A DNA stretch of 64,000 bases, from NCBI GenBank assembly GCA_029762755.1, contig JARVGH010000001.1, forward strand, positions 310,001-374,000, read 5' to 3'. The notes below the pieces were generated by a model. The model ran no database searches. It was not told where the DNA came from and saw only the letters and a program-made list of their open reading frames with translations. Positions 8,250-16,156 of this stretch are shown piece after piece (positions within the stretch are counted from its first letter, which is position 1; every line of letters begins with the position of its first letter). This stretch comes from Candidatus Bathyarchaeum tardum (GTDB lineage Archaea; Thermoproteota; Bathyarchaeia; Bathyarchaeales; Bathyarchaeaceae). The position numbers were made by a program, and so were the translations under genes.

Positions 8250-9266
8250 ATGAATGAGCCTAATACGTTGTCTGCACTAAAAAAAATGCGCTGTAAAAAA
8301 GTCTGTTTTGCTGGTTTTCCCACTCCCTTACAGAAAATGCCTAAACTGTCAAAAGCTCTAGGTGGACCAAACCTATTCATTAAACGGGACGACATGACTG
8401 ATCTTGCCTTCGGCGGAAATAAAGCCCGAAAACTAGAGTTCTCATTTGCCGAAGCCCAAAACCAAGGAGCCGACATAGTAATTTCCACAGGGGCGGTTCA
8501 GTCAAACTGTGCATGTATGGTTTCGGCTGCTGCTAGACGCCTTGGGATGAAGCCCGTTTTGGTTCTGGTGGGAAAAGAACCTGAAGTATATGATGGAAAC
8601 TTGCTTTTGGACAAAATCTTGTCTGCTGAGATTCATTTTATCGAAAATTATGGTCCCCATGTTGAAGAATACATGAACAACCTGGCAGGACAATTCCGTG
8701 CAAAAGGTCATGTGCCTTTTATCATTCCTGTGGGGGCTACTATGTCTTATACTGTTCCTGGGTATGCTCTTGCTCTGCAAGAAGTAATTAACCAGTTTGA
8801 TGTTCTTGAAAAACCTGTTGATTACATTGTTTGCACTTGTGGAACAGGGGGAACTCAAGCAGGCCTAATTTTTGGAGCCAAATTATTGGGTTTACCGACA
8901 AAAATTGTGGGAGCAAGCGTTTTTGCAATCAGAGATGATGCAACAAATAACATCGTTAAATTGGTGAATGGTGCGTCTAAGCTTTTTGATGTTGATATAA
9001 CAGTTAATGCACAAGATGTGATTGTTTTTGATGATTATATCAAAGAGGGCTACGGGAAAATCAACAATGAAGTAACAGATAGCCTTAAACTTGTAGCTGA
9101 AACTGAAGGAATCTTATTGGATCCCATATACACTGGAAAAGCAATGGTTATGTTAATTGACTTAATCCATAAAAATTACTTCAAAAAAACTGATAACGTG
9201 GTGTTTTTCCATACCGGTGGGTTGCCTGCGATATTTTTGTACAAAAATGAGTTACAAAAAGCGTAG
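8250..9266 (+). CDS. D-cysteine desulfhydrase / ACC deaminase family PLP enzyme
   Basis: A fold-type II PLP enzyme of about 338 residues. The early motif FPTPLQKMPKLS and the strongly conserved FIKRDDMTDLAFGGNKARKL contain the PLP lysine (K58). GAVQSNCA follows, and GTGGTQAGL binds the PLP phosphate. This places it with D-cysteine desulfhydrase and ACC deaminase. D-cysteine desulfhydrase, which releases sulfide, pyruvate and ammonia, is the better guess beside cysteine synthase. GTG 8241 is an alternative start 9 bases upstream. Related family members can also act on other D-amino acids or on sulfonates such as L-cysteate, so the substrate is open. Confidence 0.85.
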   Translation: MNEPNTLSALKKMRCKKVCFAGFPTPLQKMPKLSKALGGPNLFIKRDDMTDLAFGGNKARKLEFSFAEAQNQGADIVISTGAVQSNCACMVSAAARRLGMKPVLVLVGKEPEVYDGNLLLDKILSAEIHFIENYGPHVEEYMNNLAGQFRAKGHVPFIIPVGATMSYTVPGYALALQEVINQFDVLEKPVDYIVCTCGTGGTQAGLIFGAKLLGLPTKIVGASVFAIRDDATNNIVKLVNGASKLFDVDITVNAQDVIVFDDYIKEGYGKINNEVTDSLKLVAETEGILLDPIYTGKAMVMLIDLIHKNYFKKTDNVVFFHTGGLPAIFLYKNELQKA

Positions 9267-9351
9267 TTGACTTGATTTGTTTCTTTTTTGGTAGAAGCTG
9301 AAAAGTTTAATACTTCATTTTTCTTGTTTCTACAAGTAAAGGTGATATGAT

Positions 9352-10434
9352 ATGAAGTTGTTTACTGCTGGTCCAGTTGCATGTTATCCCGAAGTTTTAG
9401 AAGCAATGGGCATGCAAATGTATAGTCATCGCAGTGCAGAATACAAAAAACTGCATGTAGAAACCGTCGAAATGCTTCAACGGTTCTTAGAAACCCAAAA
9501 TGAAGTTTTCTTGTTTTCAAGCACTGGTTCCGGTTTCATGGAAGCATCGGTTCTTAATTGTGTAAACAAAAAAATGCTTAGTTGTATCTGTGGAAGTTTT
9601 GGTGAACGCTTCGCAGAAGCTGGAACTGCAAACGGTAAACAAGTTGAAACCCTTGAGGTTCCTTTGGGTCAGCCTATTACTCCTGATCTGTTGGATGAAA
9701 AACTTTCCAAAACCAAGGATGTAGAAGCTGTTACCATTACTCACAACGAAACAAGTGTAGGTTTAATGAATCATCTAGCTGAGCTTGCTGCTGTAGTAAA
9801 AAGTCATGGGAAACTGGTTCTGGTTGATTCAGTAAGCTGTATGGGTGGAACTCCCATCGATGTGGATAAGTGGGGTTTGGATGTTTGTTTTGCCAGCTCC
9901 CAAAAATGTTTTGGGGTTCCTCCTGGTTTAAGTGTAGGCGCCGTAAGCGAAGCTGCCCTAGAAAAGTCTGCGTCTGTTCAAAACAAGGGATGGTATTTTG
10001 ATTTCAAGGTATGGGAAAAATTTAACCAAAAGAAAAAGGGCACTCCAATGACTTCTACCATTCCTCAAATCGCTGGAATGAATGCGATTTTGAAGTTGAT
10101 TGAAGCAAAAGGCGGAAAACAGTGGTACTTTGACTTGTACGCAGAACGTAACTGCAGGATTCGTGAGGGTGTTCAAAAACTTGGGTTAACCATGTTTCCC
10201 AAAGTGGGTTACGAGAGCCCAACCGTGAACTGTGTAAATGCCCCCGAAGGAGTTGATGGTGTTGCAATTTACGAAGGCATGCGCAATGAAGGCTTTGAGG
10301 TGGCAAAAGGCTACGGTAGCATACAAAACACGACCTTCAGAATTGGTAACATGGGTTACATTCCATTCCAAGTTATTGATTCTATGCTGGAGACAATGCC
10401 CAAAGTATTGAACAATCTTGGCTGGAACTGTTAG
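9352..10434 (+). CDS. Class V aminotransferase (serine-pyruvate / alanine-glyoxylate type)
   Basis: A 360-residue PLP aminotransferase. The N-terminal FTAGPVACYPEVLEAMG and SHRSAEY are typical of the alanine-glyoxylate and serine-pyruvate group. D159 (VLVDSVSCMGG) contacts the PLP ring nitrogen, and K185 (SSQKCFGVPPG) forms the Schiff base. Strong translation signals, AAAGGTGATA, lie just ahead of the ATG. A phosphoglycerate-dehydrogenase-like gene comes next, about 150 bases downstream in the same direction, so the pair could make serine or phosphoserine from 3-phosphoglycerate. Substrate specificity within class V cannot be read from sequence, and phosphoserine, serine, alanine or aspartate donors all remain possible. 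Confidence 0.88.
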   Translation: MKLFTAGPVACYPEVLEAMGMQMYSHRSAEYKKLHVETVEMLQRFLETQNEVFLFSSTGSGFMEASVLNCVNKKMLSCICGSFGERFAEAGTANGKQVETLEVPLGQPITPDLLDEKLSKTKDVEAVTITHNETSVGLMNHLAELAAVVKSHGKLVLVDSVSCMGGTPIDVDKWGLDVCFASSQKCFGVPPGLSVGAVSEAALEKSASVQNKGWYFDFKVWEKFNQKKKGTPMTSTIPQIAGMNAILKLIEAKGGKQWYFDLYAERNCRIREGVQKLGLTMFPKVGYESPTVNCVNAPEGVDGVAIYEGMRNEGFEVAKGYGSIQNTTFRIGNMGYIPFQVIDSMLETMPKVLNNLGWNC

Positions 10435-10510
10435 CTAACCTGTTGTTTAAGCTATAAATGCTTAAATAATTGGCTGTGTTTTTCCCAGAGCTAATAACTG
10501 TTTGGCGTTT

Positions 10511-10541
10511 GGGAACTTTCCAGCCCTTTTGGGCTTTTCCC
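10511..10541 (+). promoter_or_regulatory. Stem-loop in the leader of the PGDH-like gene
   Basis: A two-part hairpin lies 40 bases ahead of the start codon at 10582. The outer arms are GGGAA and TTCCC, and the inner arms are AGCCC and GGGCT around a TTTT loop. TATA-like sequence near 10450-10470 places it inside the 5' leader. It could be a terminator for the upstream aminotransferase gene or a control element for the downstream gene. Confidence 0.4.
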
Positions 10542-10581
10542 TGATCATCTTGCCTACAACAGAAACAGTGTGTGAAATGAA

Positions 10582-11490
10582 ATGAGCAACCATACAATCT
10601 TAGTTTGCGACAACTTTGGTAAAGAATTCCTTGACCGATTATCTAAATTTGGAAAAGTACTTCAATCAAGCGACATCGATTATAATCTGCCCCTAGAAGA
10701 GGTAACTGTACTTGTTGTTCGCAGCAAAACAAAAGTCAACAAAAACACTGTTGATGTAATGAAAAAACTTGAATGTGTAATTACAGCAACTCATGGTCTT
10801 GACCATATTGACCAACCCTACTTGGCAGAGCGTGGAATCAGTTTCTATAACGTTCCCGCCCAATCATATGATGTAGCCCAAGGAGTTATTGCATACATTC
10901 TTGCCCATGCAACAAACCTAGTCGAAGGAGATCGGTCAATGAAACAAGGTCAATGGAAGAAAACTTCATTGATTGGCTGCCGAGTCACAGGAAAAACTCT
11001 GGGAGTTGTTGGATGTGGAAAAATCGGACGTGAAGTCGCCCGTTTAGGCTGTGCCTTGGGCATGAACGTTGTTGTGTTTGACCCTTGTATCTCTGATGAT
11101 GGAACTGTTACTTTGGTTTGCATGGAAGACCTAGTCAAAGCTGCTGACTTCATTTCAGTTAACTGTCCCTTAACCAACGGAACCCGAGACCTGATTGGAG
11201 AAAAAGAACTCGCAATAATGAAAGACGGCGTGTTTTTGGTAAACACTGCCCGAGGTGGAATCATTAACGAAAGAGCATTGCTTGACTCGTTGAATGCTGG
11301 AAAAGTTGGAGCAGCTTTGGATGTTCTGGTTTCCAAGACTCCCTTTGAAGATGAAATTGCAAGCCAGCTAATTCAGCACGAAAGTGTTATAGTTACTCCT
11401 CACAGTATTGGACAAACCTACGAAGCTGTCCAAGAAAAAGGTGAAGGAGTCATCAAAGCAATCGAAGACCACATCTCCAAAAACTGTTAA
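10582..11490 (+). CDS. D-3-phosphoglycerate dehydrogenase-like 2-hydroxyacid dehydrogenase
   Basis: A 302-residue NAD-dependent D-2-hydroxyacid dehydrogenase without the C-terminal ACT or ASB regulatory domain of long SerA. The Rossmann motif GCGKIG is at 144-149 with the ribose-binding D167, the substrate Arg is R224 in NTARGGIIN, and the catalytic His is H274 in TPHSIGQT. The usual catalytic Glu, found in the DVFxxEP context, is not present: the equivalent stretch is DVLVSKTPFED with K252 at that place. Beside a class V aminotransferase it would supply 3-phosphohydroxypyruvate for serine synthesis. The missing Glu makes another 2-hydroxyacid substrate, or weaker activity, a fair alternative. 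Confidence 0.82.
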   Translation: MSNHTILVCDNFGKEFLDRLSKFGKVLQSSDIDYNLPLEEVTVLVVRSKTKVNKNTVDVMKKLECVITATHGLDHIDQPYLAERGISFYNVPAQSYDVAQGVIAYILAHATNLVEGDRSMKQGQWKKTSLIGCRVTGKTLGVVGCGKIGREVARLGCALGMNVVVFDPCISDDGTVTLVCMEDLVKAADFISVNCPLTNGTRDLIGEKELAIMKDGVFLVNTARGGIINERALLDSLNAGKVGAALDVLVSKTPFEDEIASQLIQHESVIVTPHSIGQTYEAVQEKGEGVIKAIEDHISKNC

Positions 11491-11576
11491 CCCGTTTAAA
11501 TCCAGCTTAGTTGCTGGTTTTCTTTTTCTTTTGTTTTATATTTTTAAGTCACTCTTAATTTATTGTTACGTGTTTA

Positions 11577-12518
11577 ATGGGGTTGTTTTTGTTGTATGAT
11601 GCTGTTTTAGATACTTCAGGAAAAATTAAACGACTAGAAATTCGAGGCGCAAGAAACGTAGCAATAGAAGCCATAAAATCGTTGGAACGTGGAACAAAAC
11701 AATCCAATGCTAATACTAAACAAGAATTGTTAAAGGAGCTTTCTGAAGCTCAGACCGTTTTGTTTGCTTCTCGTTCAACGGAGCCTTTGATGAGAAATGC
11801 TATTCGTTTTGTTATTCAGTCTGTAGAATCCAGCAATAGCATGGATGTTCACGATTTGGTAGATACTGTTTCTGAAGTTTCTGGCCAGTTTTTGGAACGC
11901 CTTAAACAATCAAAGGAGATGATAGCATCTGTGGGTTCTAAGCGGATTTCTGATGATTCACGGATTCTTACTCATTGTCATTCTTCTACTGTTATGAAGA
12001 TTTTAAAGCAAGCCAAGTTGGATGGAAAACAGTTTGAGTTGTTTTGCACGGAGTCGCGTCCAGTTTTTCAGGGAAGATTAACAGCAAAAGAGATGATAGA
12101 TGCTGGAATCAAAACGACTATGTTTGTGGATTCTGCGGTTCGGCATTTTATTAACAAGGTTGATTTTGTGGTTGTAGGGGCTGATGCGATAACTTCTGAA
12201 GGGAACGTGATAAACAAGATTGGAACCAGCATGGTTGCCCTTGCTGCTAAGGAGGCACGAACCCCCTTTTATGTAGCCACGGAGTTGCTCAAATTTAACC
12301 CTGCAACGATTCTTGGAGATTACGAAAAAATTGAAGAAAGAAACCCCACGGAAGTTTGGGATTCTGCTCCTGACGGTTTAGTTATCAGAAATCCTGCTTT
12401 TGATGTGACTAGGCGTGAGTTTATTCACGGAATAATCTGTGAAGAAGGCATAGTTGCTCCAAATTCAGTAAATGAGTTGATTAACAGAAAGTATCCGTGG
12501 ATTCTTGAAACAACATAG
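11577..12518 (+). CDS. Ribose-1,5-bisphosphate isomerase (eIF2B-alpha family)
   Basis: The enzyme converts ribose 1,5-bisphosphate to ribulose 1,5-bisphosphate, the link between AMP phosphorylase and form III RuBisCO. At 313 residues it has the family length. The signature RGARNVA is at 23-29. C134 in LTHCHSSTV and D203 in GADAIT correspond to the catalytic Cys133 and Asp202 known from the Thermococcus enzyme. The family also contains methylthioribose-1-phosphate isomerase and eIF2B subunits. The RGARNVA form and the presence of the two partner enzymes in this window make the isomerase of the AMP pathway the best call. It starts 87 bases after the PGDH-like gene. Confidence 0.93.
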   Translation: MGLFLLYDAVLDTSGKIKRLEIRGARNVAIEAIKSLERGTKQSNANTKQELLKELSEAQTVLFASRSTEPLMRNAIRFVIQSVESSNSMDVHDLVDTVSEVSGQFLERLKQSKEMIASVGSKRISDDSRILTHCHSSTVMKILKQAKLDGKQFELFCTESRPVFQGRLTAKEMIDAGIKTTMFVDSAVRHFINKVDFVVVGADAITSEGNVINKIGTSMVALAAKEARTPFYVATELLKFNPATILGDYEKIEERNPTEVWDSAPDGLVIRNPAFDVTRREFIHGIICEEGIVAPNSVNELINRKYPWILETT

Positions 12519-12519
12519 T

Positions 12520-12813
12520 TTACTGTTTTTCTTTTTGTCGGGGAGAAATTAACCTGATTTTCTTTTCTAGGTCTATCAGTTTTTGTTCGAGTTTTCGGAT
12601 TTTAGTTGCATAGTTTTCTAGGCGTTTACCGTCTATTCCTATCCATGCTGAAATGATTACTCCTGAACATCCCAATATCACATAGTAGCTGTAAAGCAGT
12701 AGCCACCAGTCTTGAAGTTGTCCCCAATAAGTAGACAAAACAAAAACTGTCATAAAAATCATGACCAAAAAATTCACTAACTGAAAATAAGCCAGTATTG
12801 TTCTCATTCTCAA
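12520..12813 (-). CDS. Two-TM protein with C-terminal coiled coil
   Basis: A 97-residue protein with two hydrophobic segments, near residues 8-28 and 37-59. A charged amphipathic helix from about 62 to 88 (LENYATKIRKLEQKLIDLEKK) has heptad spacing of a short coiled coil. It is probably an inner-membrane protein with a cytosolic oligomerising tail. It converges on the ribose-1,5-bisphosphate isomerase gene with one base between the stops. The family was not recognised. Confidence 0.65.
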   Translation of the reverse strand: MRMRTILAYFQLVNFLVMIFMTVFVLSTYWGQLQDWWLLLYSYYVILGCSGVIISAWIGIDGKRLENYATKIRKLEQKLIDLEKKIRLISPRQKEKQ

Positions 12814-12959
12814 CTAGTGTTTACCCCAACACATGGTAATTCCATTTGTAGCTTAAAGCTTTCTGGAAGATTTATCAATTTTTACCATGCAAAAGTTTTT
12901 ACTCCAATTCATGATATTTTTATCATCAGATTCTTGCTTTGAACATTTTTCGAAGCAAC

Positions 12960-13160
12960 ATGGATGTGGCTATTCCAATGCGCACTTTGAGGGAAATTCG
13001 AAAACAGGTTTCAACGCTTCAACTTGAAAAAATTGAGCTGTTAGTGGAACTTGAAAATCTCAAACAAAAAGCACAAAAGATTTTGGATTGTTTGGAATCG
13101 GACGTTCAACAGTTACGTGAACAAGTAAAAGAATTCACAGAACTACTTGATTTGCATTAA
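12960..13160 (+). CDS. Short coiled-coil protein
   Basis: A 66-residue protein that is almost entirely one long amphipathic helix with Leu, Ile and Val at heptad positions (RTLREIRKQVSTLQLEKIEL onward). A TTG at 12939 would add seven residues, but ATG 12960 fits better. The last 18 bases overlap the end of the convergent secreted-protein gene. The composition looks coding, but no family was recognised. It could be a prefoldin-like or adaptor peptide; that is only a guess. Confidence 0.55.
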   Translation: MDVAIPMRTLREIRKQVSTLQLEKIELLVELENLKQKAQKILDCLESDVQQLREQVKEFTELLDLH

Positions 13161-13898
13161 ATTTGCTTTTTTGATGACAAAAACTGCAACTGTTGTCGCT
13201 ACAAATGTTGTGATTAAGGCTGGAGCAAAAAATTCTGGGATCGTTGTTATGTTTGATCCAGTTAGTTTCCATCCTCCCGAGGCGGTAGTTAAGTTTCCAA
13301 GAAGCATCATTTCTGACTCAAAACTCATTTCCACCAGAACTCCTGTTTGTCGGTCCCAGTATATGTTTACTCCAAACACGTAGTAAGTATCCCCTACTGG
13401 TTCTCCCATGGAGTATTCAATATGGCTAGTTTCTATCATACCTGCAGAGGTTTCAAGCATTACTGTTTCGTTTATCATTTCATCCATCATTGACGGATAA
13501 ACAAAATCCCCCGCATCAAGACCCGAAGAAATCAACCAATTGGCAAATTCTCCCTCACCCGTGGCGACGTCAACCCAACCAGTTATGACTTCTTGGGTTC
13601 CGTTTTCATAATTTACAGAAAACTGACCCGAAACATTAGAACCCGAAACCCCCAAAACATCAAACCTGATAACCTCCCCCTCAGCCAAGTAACCAAAAGG
13701 AACATCCTCGGGCATTTCCATTTCAGAATCTTCAGAATAAAAATCAAAACTAAAACCGTAAGTGAACCAATCCCCCTCATTGACACCCACTGTTCCAGTT
13801 TGAGCAAAAACTAAACCTGAACACAACAAAAACACACTAAAAACGGAGAACAAAACAAAAACAACATTTTTGCCAACCAAACTGGGAACATCCTGCAA
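13143..13898 (-). CDS. Secreted, C-terminally membrane-anchored protein
   Basis: A 251-residue exported protein. A signal peptide with a hydrophobic core covers residues 11-32 and ends near VFAQ. The middle is a beta-rich, acidic, Thr- and Gly-rich domain with several possible N-glycosylation sites such as NVS, NGT and NLT. The end is IPEFFAPALITTF followed by a hydrophobic stretch and a basic tail. That end resembles the PEF-type C-terminal anchors common in archaeal surface proteins. It should sit on the outer face of the membrane. The domain itself was not recognised. Confidence 0.75.
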   Translation of the reverse strand: MQDVPSLVGKNVVFVLFSVFSVFLLCSGLVFAQTGTVGVNEGDWFTYGFSFDFYSEDSEMEMPEDVPFGYLAEGEVIRFDVLGVSGSNVSGQFSVNYENGTQEVITGWVDVATGEGEFANWLISSGLDAGDFVYPSMMDEMINETVMLETSAGMIETSHIEYSMGEPVGDTYYVFGVNIYWDRQTGVLVEMSFESEMMLLGNLTTASGGWKLTGSNITTIPEFFAPALITTFVATTVAVFVIKKANLMQIK

Positions 13899-13978
13899 AC
13901 AGGCAGTCTTTTAGTCACAAACTATAACCTTTCTGAACCCGTATCTTGTATTGTAAAGTTGGATTGCTGGTATACAGA

Positions 13979-14365
13979 TTATTCTATGGATAATTCCTTT
14001 ATTTCCCAGTTTTTGTCAATCCATAAAACAACAAGTTTGACGTTAAAATTCCAAGATTTAACTACTTCAACTGAAGACAAAAGCTGTTCTAGTTGAACCT
14101 GTTTTCCCACAGGGTTCCCTGCACAATCATGATGGGCAGATAACGCAACAACCCCCGAACCATGTTTTTTCACCGAAATTTCAACACAACTCTTTATTTT
14201 TTCAATTGTTTGAGTGTCTAATCCTTCCGACAAAATTTTGTTTGGACCTGGAACAGTAATAACGTCAACAAAATCTAGTTTTAACTTGGACTTCAAATAA
14301 TTAATCACTGGAAGCTGAATCCTCCCATCCATACAATTTATTGCTGTACAAAATTTTTCCTTCAT
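13979..14365 (-). CDS. Minimal beta-carbonic-anhydrase-like protein
   Basis: A 128-residue protein with the hallmark zinc-site pattern of beta-class carbonic anhydrases: CMDGR (CxDxR) near the N-terminus and HHDCAGN (HxxC) about 85 residues later. These residues would supply two Cys and one His to the zinc and the Asp/Arg pair that gates it. Typical beta enzymes are 160-220 residues long, so this one is trimmed at the C-terminal side. I chose ATG 14365 because AAGGAG lies 9 bases upstream; the TTG at 14374 would abut that site. True carbonic anhydrase activity is plausible beside RuBisCO metabolism but not proven; a related zinc hydrolase is the alternative. Confidence 0.75.
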   Translation of the reverse strand: MKEKFCTAINCMDGRIQLPVINYLKSKLKLDFVDVITVPGPNKILSEGLDTQTIEKIKSCVEISVKKHGSGVVALSAHHDCAGNPVGKQVQLEQLLSSVEVVKSWNFNVKLVVLWIDKNWEIKELSIE

Positions 14366-14425
14366 ACAACCCAACTCCTTAATACACCAAATTTTGTTCC
14401 ATTACTTAGTGAGAACATCCTCGGC

Positions 14426-14884
14426 TTATTCAATTTCTTGGTCAACCAAATTTTTTGCCCATTTTCTGGACTCTGTTAATTCTTGTTTATTTGGGTGACC
14501 TTTTCTGGCGAAGCCAAAGGTTTTGCCGAAGCATCTGTAGTAGTCTGGAAGTAATTTTTGATTTTTTGCTTGGAGAATATCTTTTACTTTCATAAATGTC
14601 CAAGCATCACTTTTGCCGCCCCCTGCCCATGTCATGAAAAGGGCGAATTGTCTGTTGCTATCTCCAAAATTCAATTGTTCTAAAAACTTAATCATCTCAT
14701 GACTTGCATGCCCGCCCCGAACCCAAGTGCCAAGAAAAACCATGTTATAATCTTTGAGTTGACCTTTTGAAAAATCTGGTTCTTCAGAAAGTTTTATGGC
14801 TTCACAGTTTAATTCTTGGGCAATTTCTCGGGCAACATTTTCTGTGTTGCCCCCCTTTGATGAAAAAACAACAACCGGATTCAT
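14426..14884 (-). CDS. Flavodoxin-domain protein
   Basis: A 152-residue flavodoxin. The FMN phosphate loop is SSKGGNTENVAR right after the first beta strand (VVVF). GTWVRGGHAS and TWAGGGKSDAWT would form the loops around the isoalloxazine ring. Long frames reach 14914, but ATG 14884 gives the normal N-terminus, which starts directly with the first strand. It lies in a redox neighbourhood with a polyferredoxin 500 bases away on the same strand, so electron transfer between small carriers is likely. The partner enzymes are not in this window. Confidence 0.85.
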   Translation of the reverse strand: MNPVVVFSSKGGNTENVAREIAQELNCEAIKLSEEPDFSKGQLKDYNMVFLGTWVRGGHASHEMIKFLEQLNFGDSNRQFALFMTWAGGGKSDAWTFMKVKDILQAKNQKLLPDYYRCFGKTFGFARKGHPNKQELTESRKWAKNLVDQEIE

Positions 14885-15118
14885 TCGACTAACCTGCCAG
14901 ACAAAATCTAACAATAAACTATACTATTTGAATACGTATGTTTTGCACAGAAGTGTGAACTATGGACTTAGTTGTGTGCTGTGCAGAAAAATTCAGAAAA
15001 ATCTGTTTTTCAACATTCAACTGCTGTTCGAACACTAGTATGATACTTAATAACGGGGCTATATTGAAAACAATTTTTTCAGAAAAATACACCACAAAAG
15101 CTATTGCGACTAGCACGT

Positions 15119-15409
15119 TCATTGCTTGTTTAGGGTTTCTATTAGTAGCTCTAAAGTTTTTTCGATGTTGTCTTTTTGTTTGCCCCCGATTATTGGGCTG
15201 AAATATTTTTTGACGTACATTCCGTAAACAAGGATTTCTCGGGGATCTGTTTCAGAAAGGGCTTCAAGCAACAAATTCAAAATCTGCTGTTTGGTTTCAC
15301 TGTTTTTAATGTTCTTTAAGATATCTTCTGTTTCAGCACTGGTATCTTCTTTTTCTTCAGCTTTTTTTGGCTTGTAACCTAATTCTTCAAGCTTTTTCAG
15401 AAGGGACAT
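15119..15409 (-). CDS. Small helical protein coupled to the polyferredoxin
   Basis: A 96-residue, highly charged, mostly helical protein with a Lys/Glu-rich N-terminal third (KKLEELGYKPKKAEEKEDTS). ATG 15409 is chosen because AGGTGA lies 6 bases upstream. The start lies inside the last codons of the polyferredoxin gene, a 23-base overlap that implies translational coupling and joint function. No cofactor motif is present. It may be a chaperone or adaptor for the ferredoxin, but the family was not recognised. Confidence 0.65.
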   Translation of the reverse strand: MSLLKKLEELGYKPKKAEEKEDTSAETEDILKNIKNSETKQQILNLLLEALSETDPREILVYGMYVKKYFSPIIGGKQKDNIEKTLELLIETLNKQ

Positions 15410-15914
15410 TTTGTTCACCTTTCCATGTTTGTGGGATCAATTTTTTAACTGTAGCCTTTCGCGTTTTTTCATCAAACTCTTCTTGAGTCATCAAACTTAA
15501 TGCAGATTCAGGACACCACTCAATGCATTGGGGGATTCCTTCGCAAAGGTCACAGACTTTAACTGTTTTTTTGTCTTCACTCAAAAACATGGCACCATAC
15601 TTGCAAGCTTCGATGCACCAGCCGCACATGTCACATTTAGAGTCATCCACAGAAATTACTCCAGTTTTTTCGTCTTGACTCAAAGCATCCCTAGGGCATG
15701 CCCGAACACATGGAGCATCGTCACAGAGCCTGCATGCTACCGGCAAGTTAACCAGTTGATGTAAACGCAAAACCTTGATTCTGGAAAGTTTAGGGTCAAA
15801 ACTATTCTCTTTTTGCAGGGCACAAACAAGCTCACAAACTCGGCAGCCTGTGCATTTTTCAAAGTCAACGCCAACAAACTTATTTTCTTTTATTAGTTGC
15901 TTTGGCTCTATCAT
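15387..15914 (-). CDS. Polyferredoxin, four-cluster electron-transfer subunit
   Basis: A 175-residue iron-sulphur protein of the HycB/CooF/DmsB type. Cys motifs occur in four groups: CTGCRVCELVC, CRLCDDAPCVRACP, CDMCGWCIEACK and CDLCEGIPQCIEWCP. They can hold four [4Fe-4S] clusters. Such subunits pass electrons from oxidoreductases such as aldehyde ferredoxin oxidoreductase or molybdopterin enzymes to a membrane or soluble acceptor. No catalytic partner lies nearby. The next gene overlaps its end and is probably co-translated. ATG 15938 would add eight residues; neither start has a strong ribosome-binding site. Confidence 0.88.
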   Translation of the reverse strand: MIEPKQLIKENKFVGVDFEKCTGCRVCELVCALQKENSFDPKLSRIKVLRLHQLVNLPVACRLCDDAPCVRACPRDALSQDEKTGVISVDDSKCDMCGWCIEACKYGAMFLSEDKKTVKVCDLCEGIPQCIEWCPESALSLMTQEEFDEKTRKATVKKLIPQTWKGEQNVPSEKA

Positions 15915-16059
15915 TAATGTTAACCGTCCAGACAACATCTACAGTTGTTAGTTACATGCAGGTTTTCATGTTTTCTATAAGTATACTTGAATTTGTGTAA
16001 CTTAAAACTGTTTACAAAAAATTTTGAAATAACCATTTAGAATAAAAAGCAAAAAATTA

Positions 16060-16079
16060 AGTATTAAATTGTTAATACT
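16060..16079. promoter_or_regulatory. Inverted repeat upstream of the padR operon
   Basis: AGTATTAA-ATTG-TTAATACT is a perfect 8-base inverted repeat with a 4-base spacer, about 80 bases ahead of the PadR gene. It lies in the gap between the divergent polyferredoxin and PadR genes. It is a candidate operator, or part of an upstream promoter element given its A/T content. Confidence 0.5.
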
Positions 16080-16124
16080 AATTATGCCTATGGACGTAAC
16101 TGCAATAACAGTTAAATATCGCTT

Positions 16125-16146
16125 GTGATGTCTTTAGCGACATCAC
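16125..16146. promoter_or_regulatory. Operator candidate overlapping the padR transcription start
   Basis: GTGATGTC-TTTAGC-GACATCAC is a perfect 8-base inverted repeat with a 6-base spacer. A TATA-like GTTAAATATC at 16111-16120 would place the transcription start inside the repeat, 10-20 bases before the PadR ATG. This is a classic repressor position and suits autoregulation by PadR. Confidence 0.6.
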
Positions 16147-16156
16147 TGGTGATACG

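Noticed and set aside
14919-15122. Open frame of 67 codons whose ATG overlaps the stop of the small helical protein gene
   Set aside because: The overlap is suggestive, but the product has random-looking composition, no domain and no ribosome-binding site of its own.
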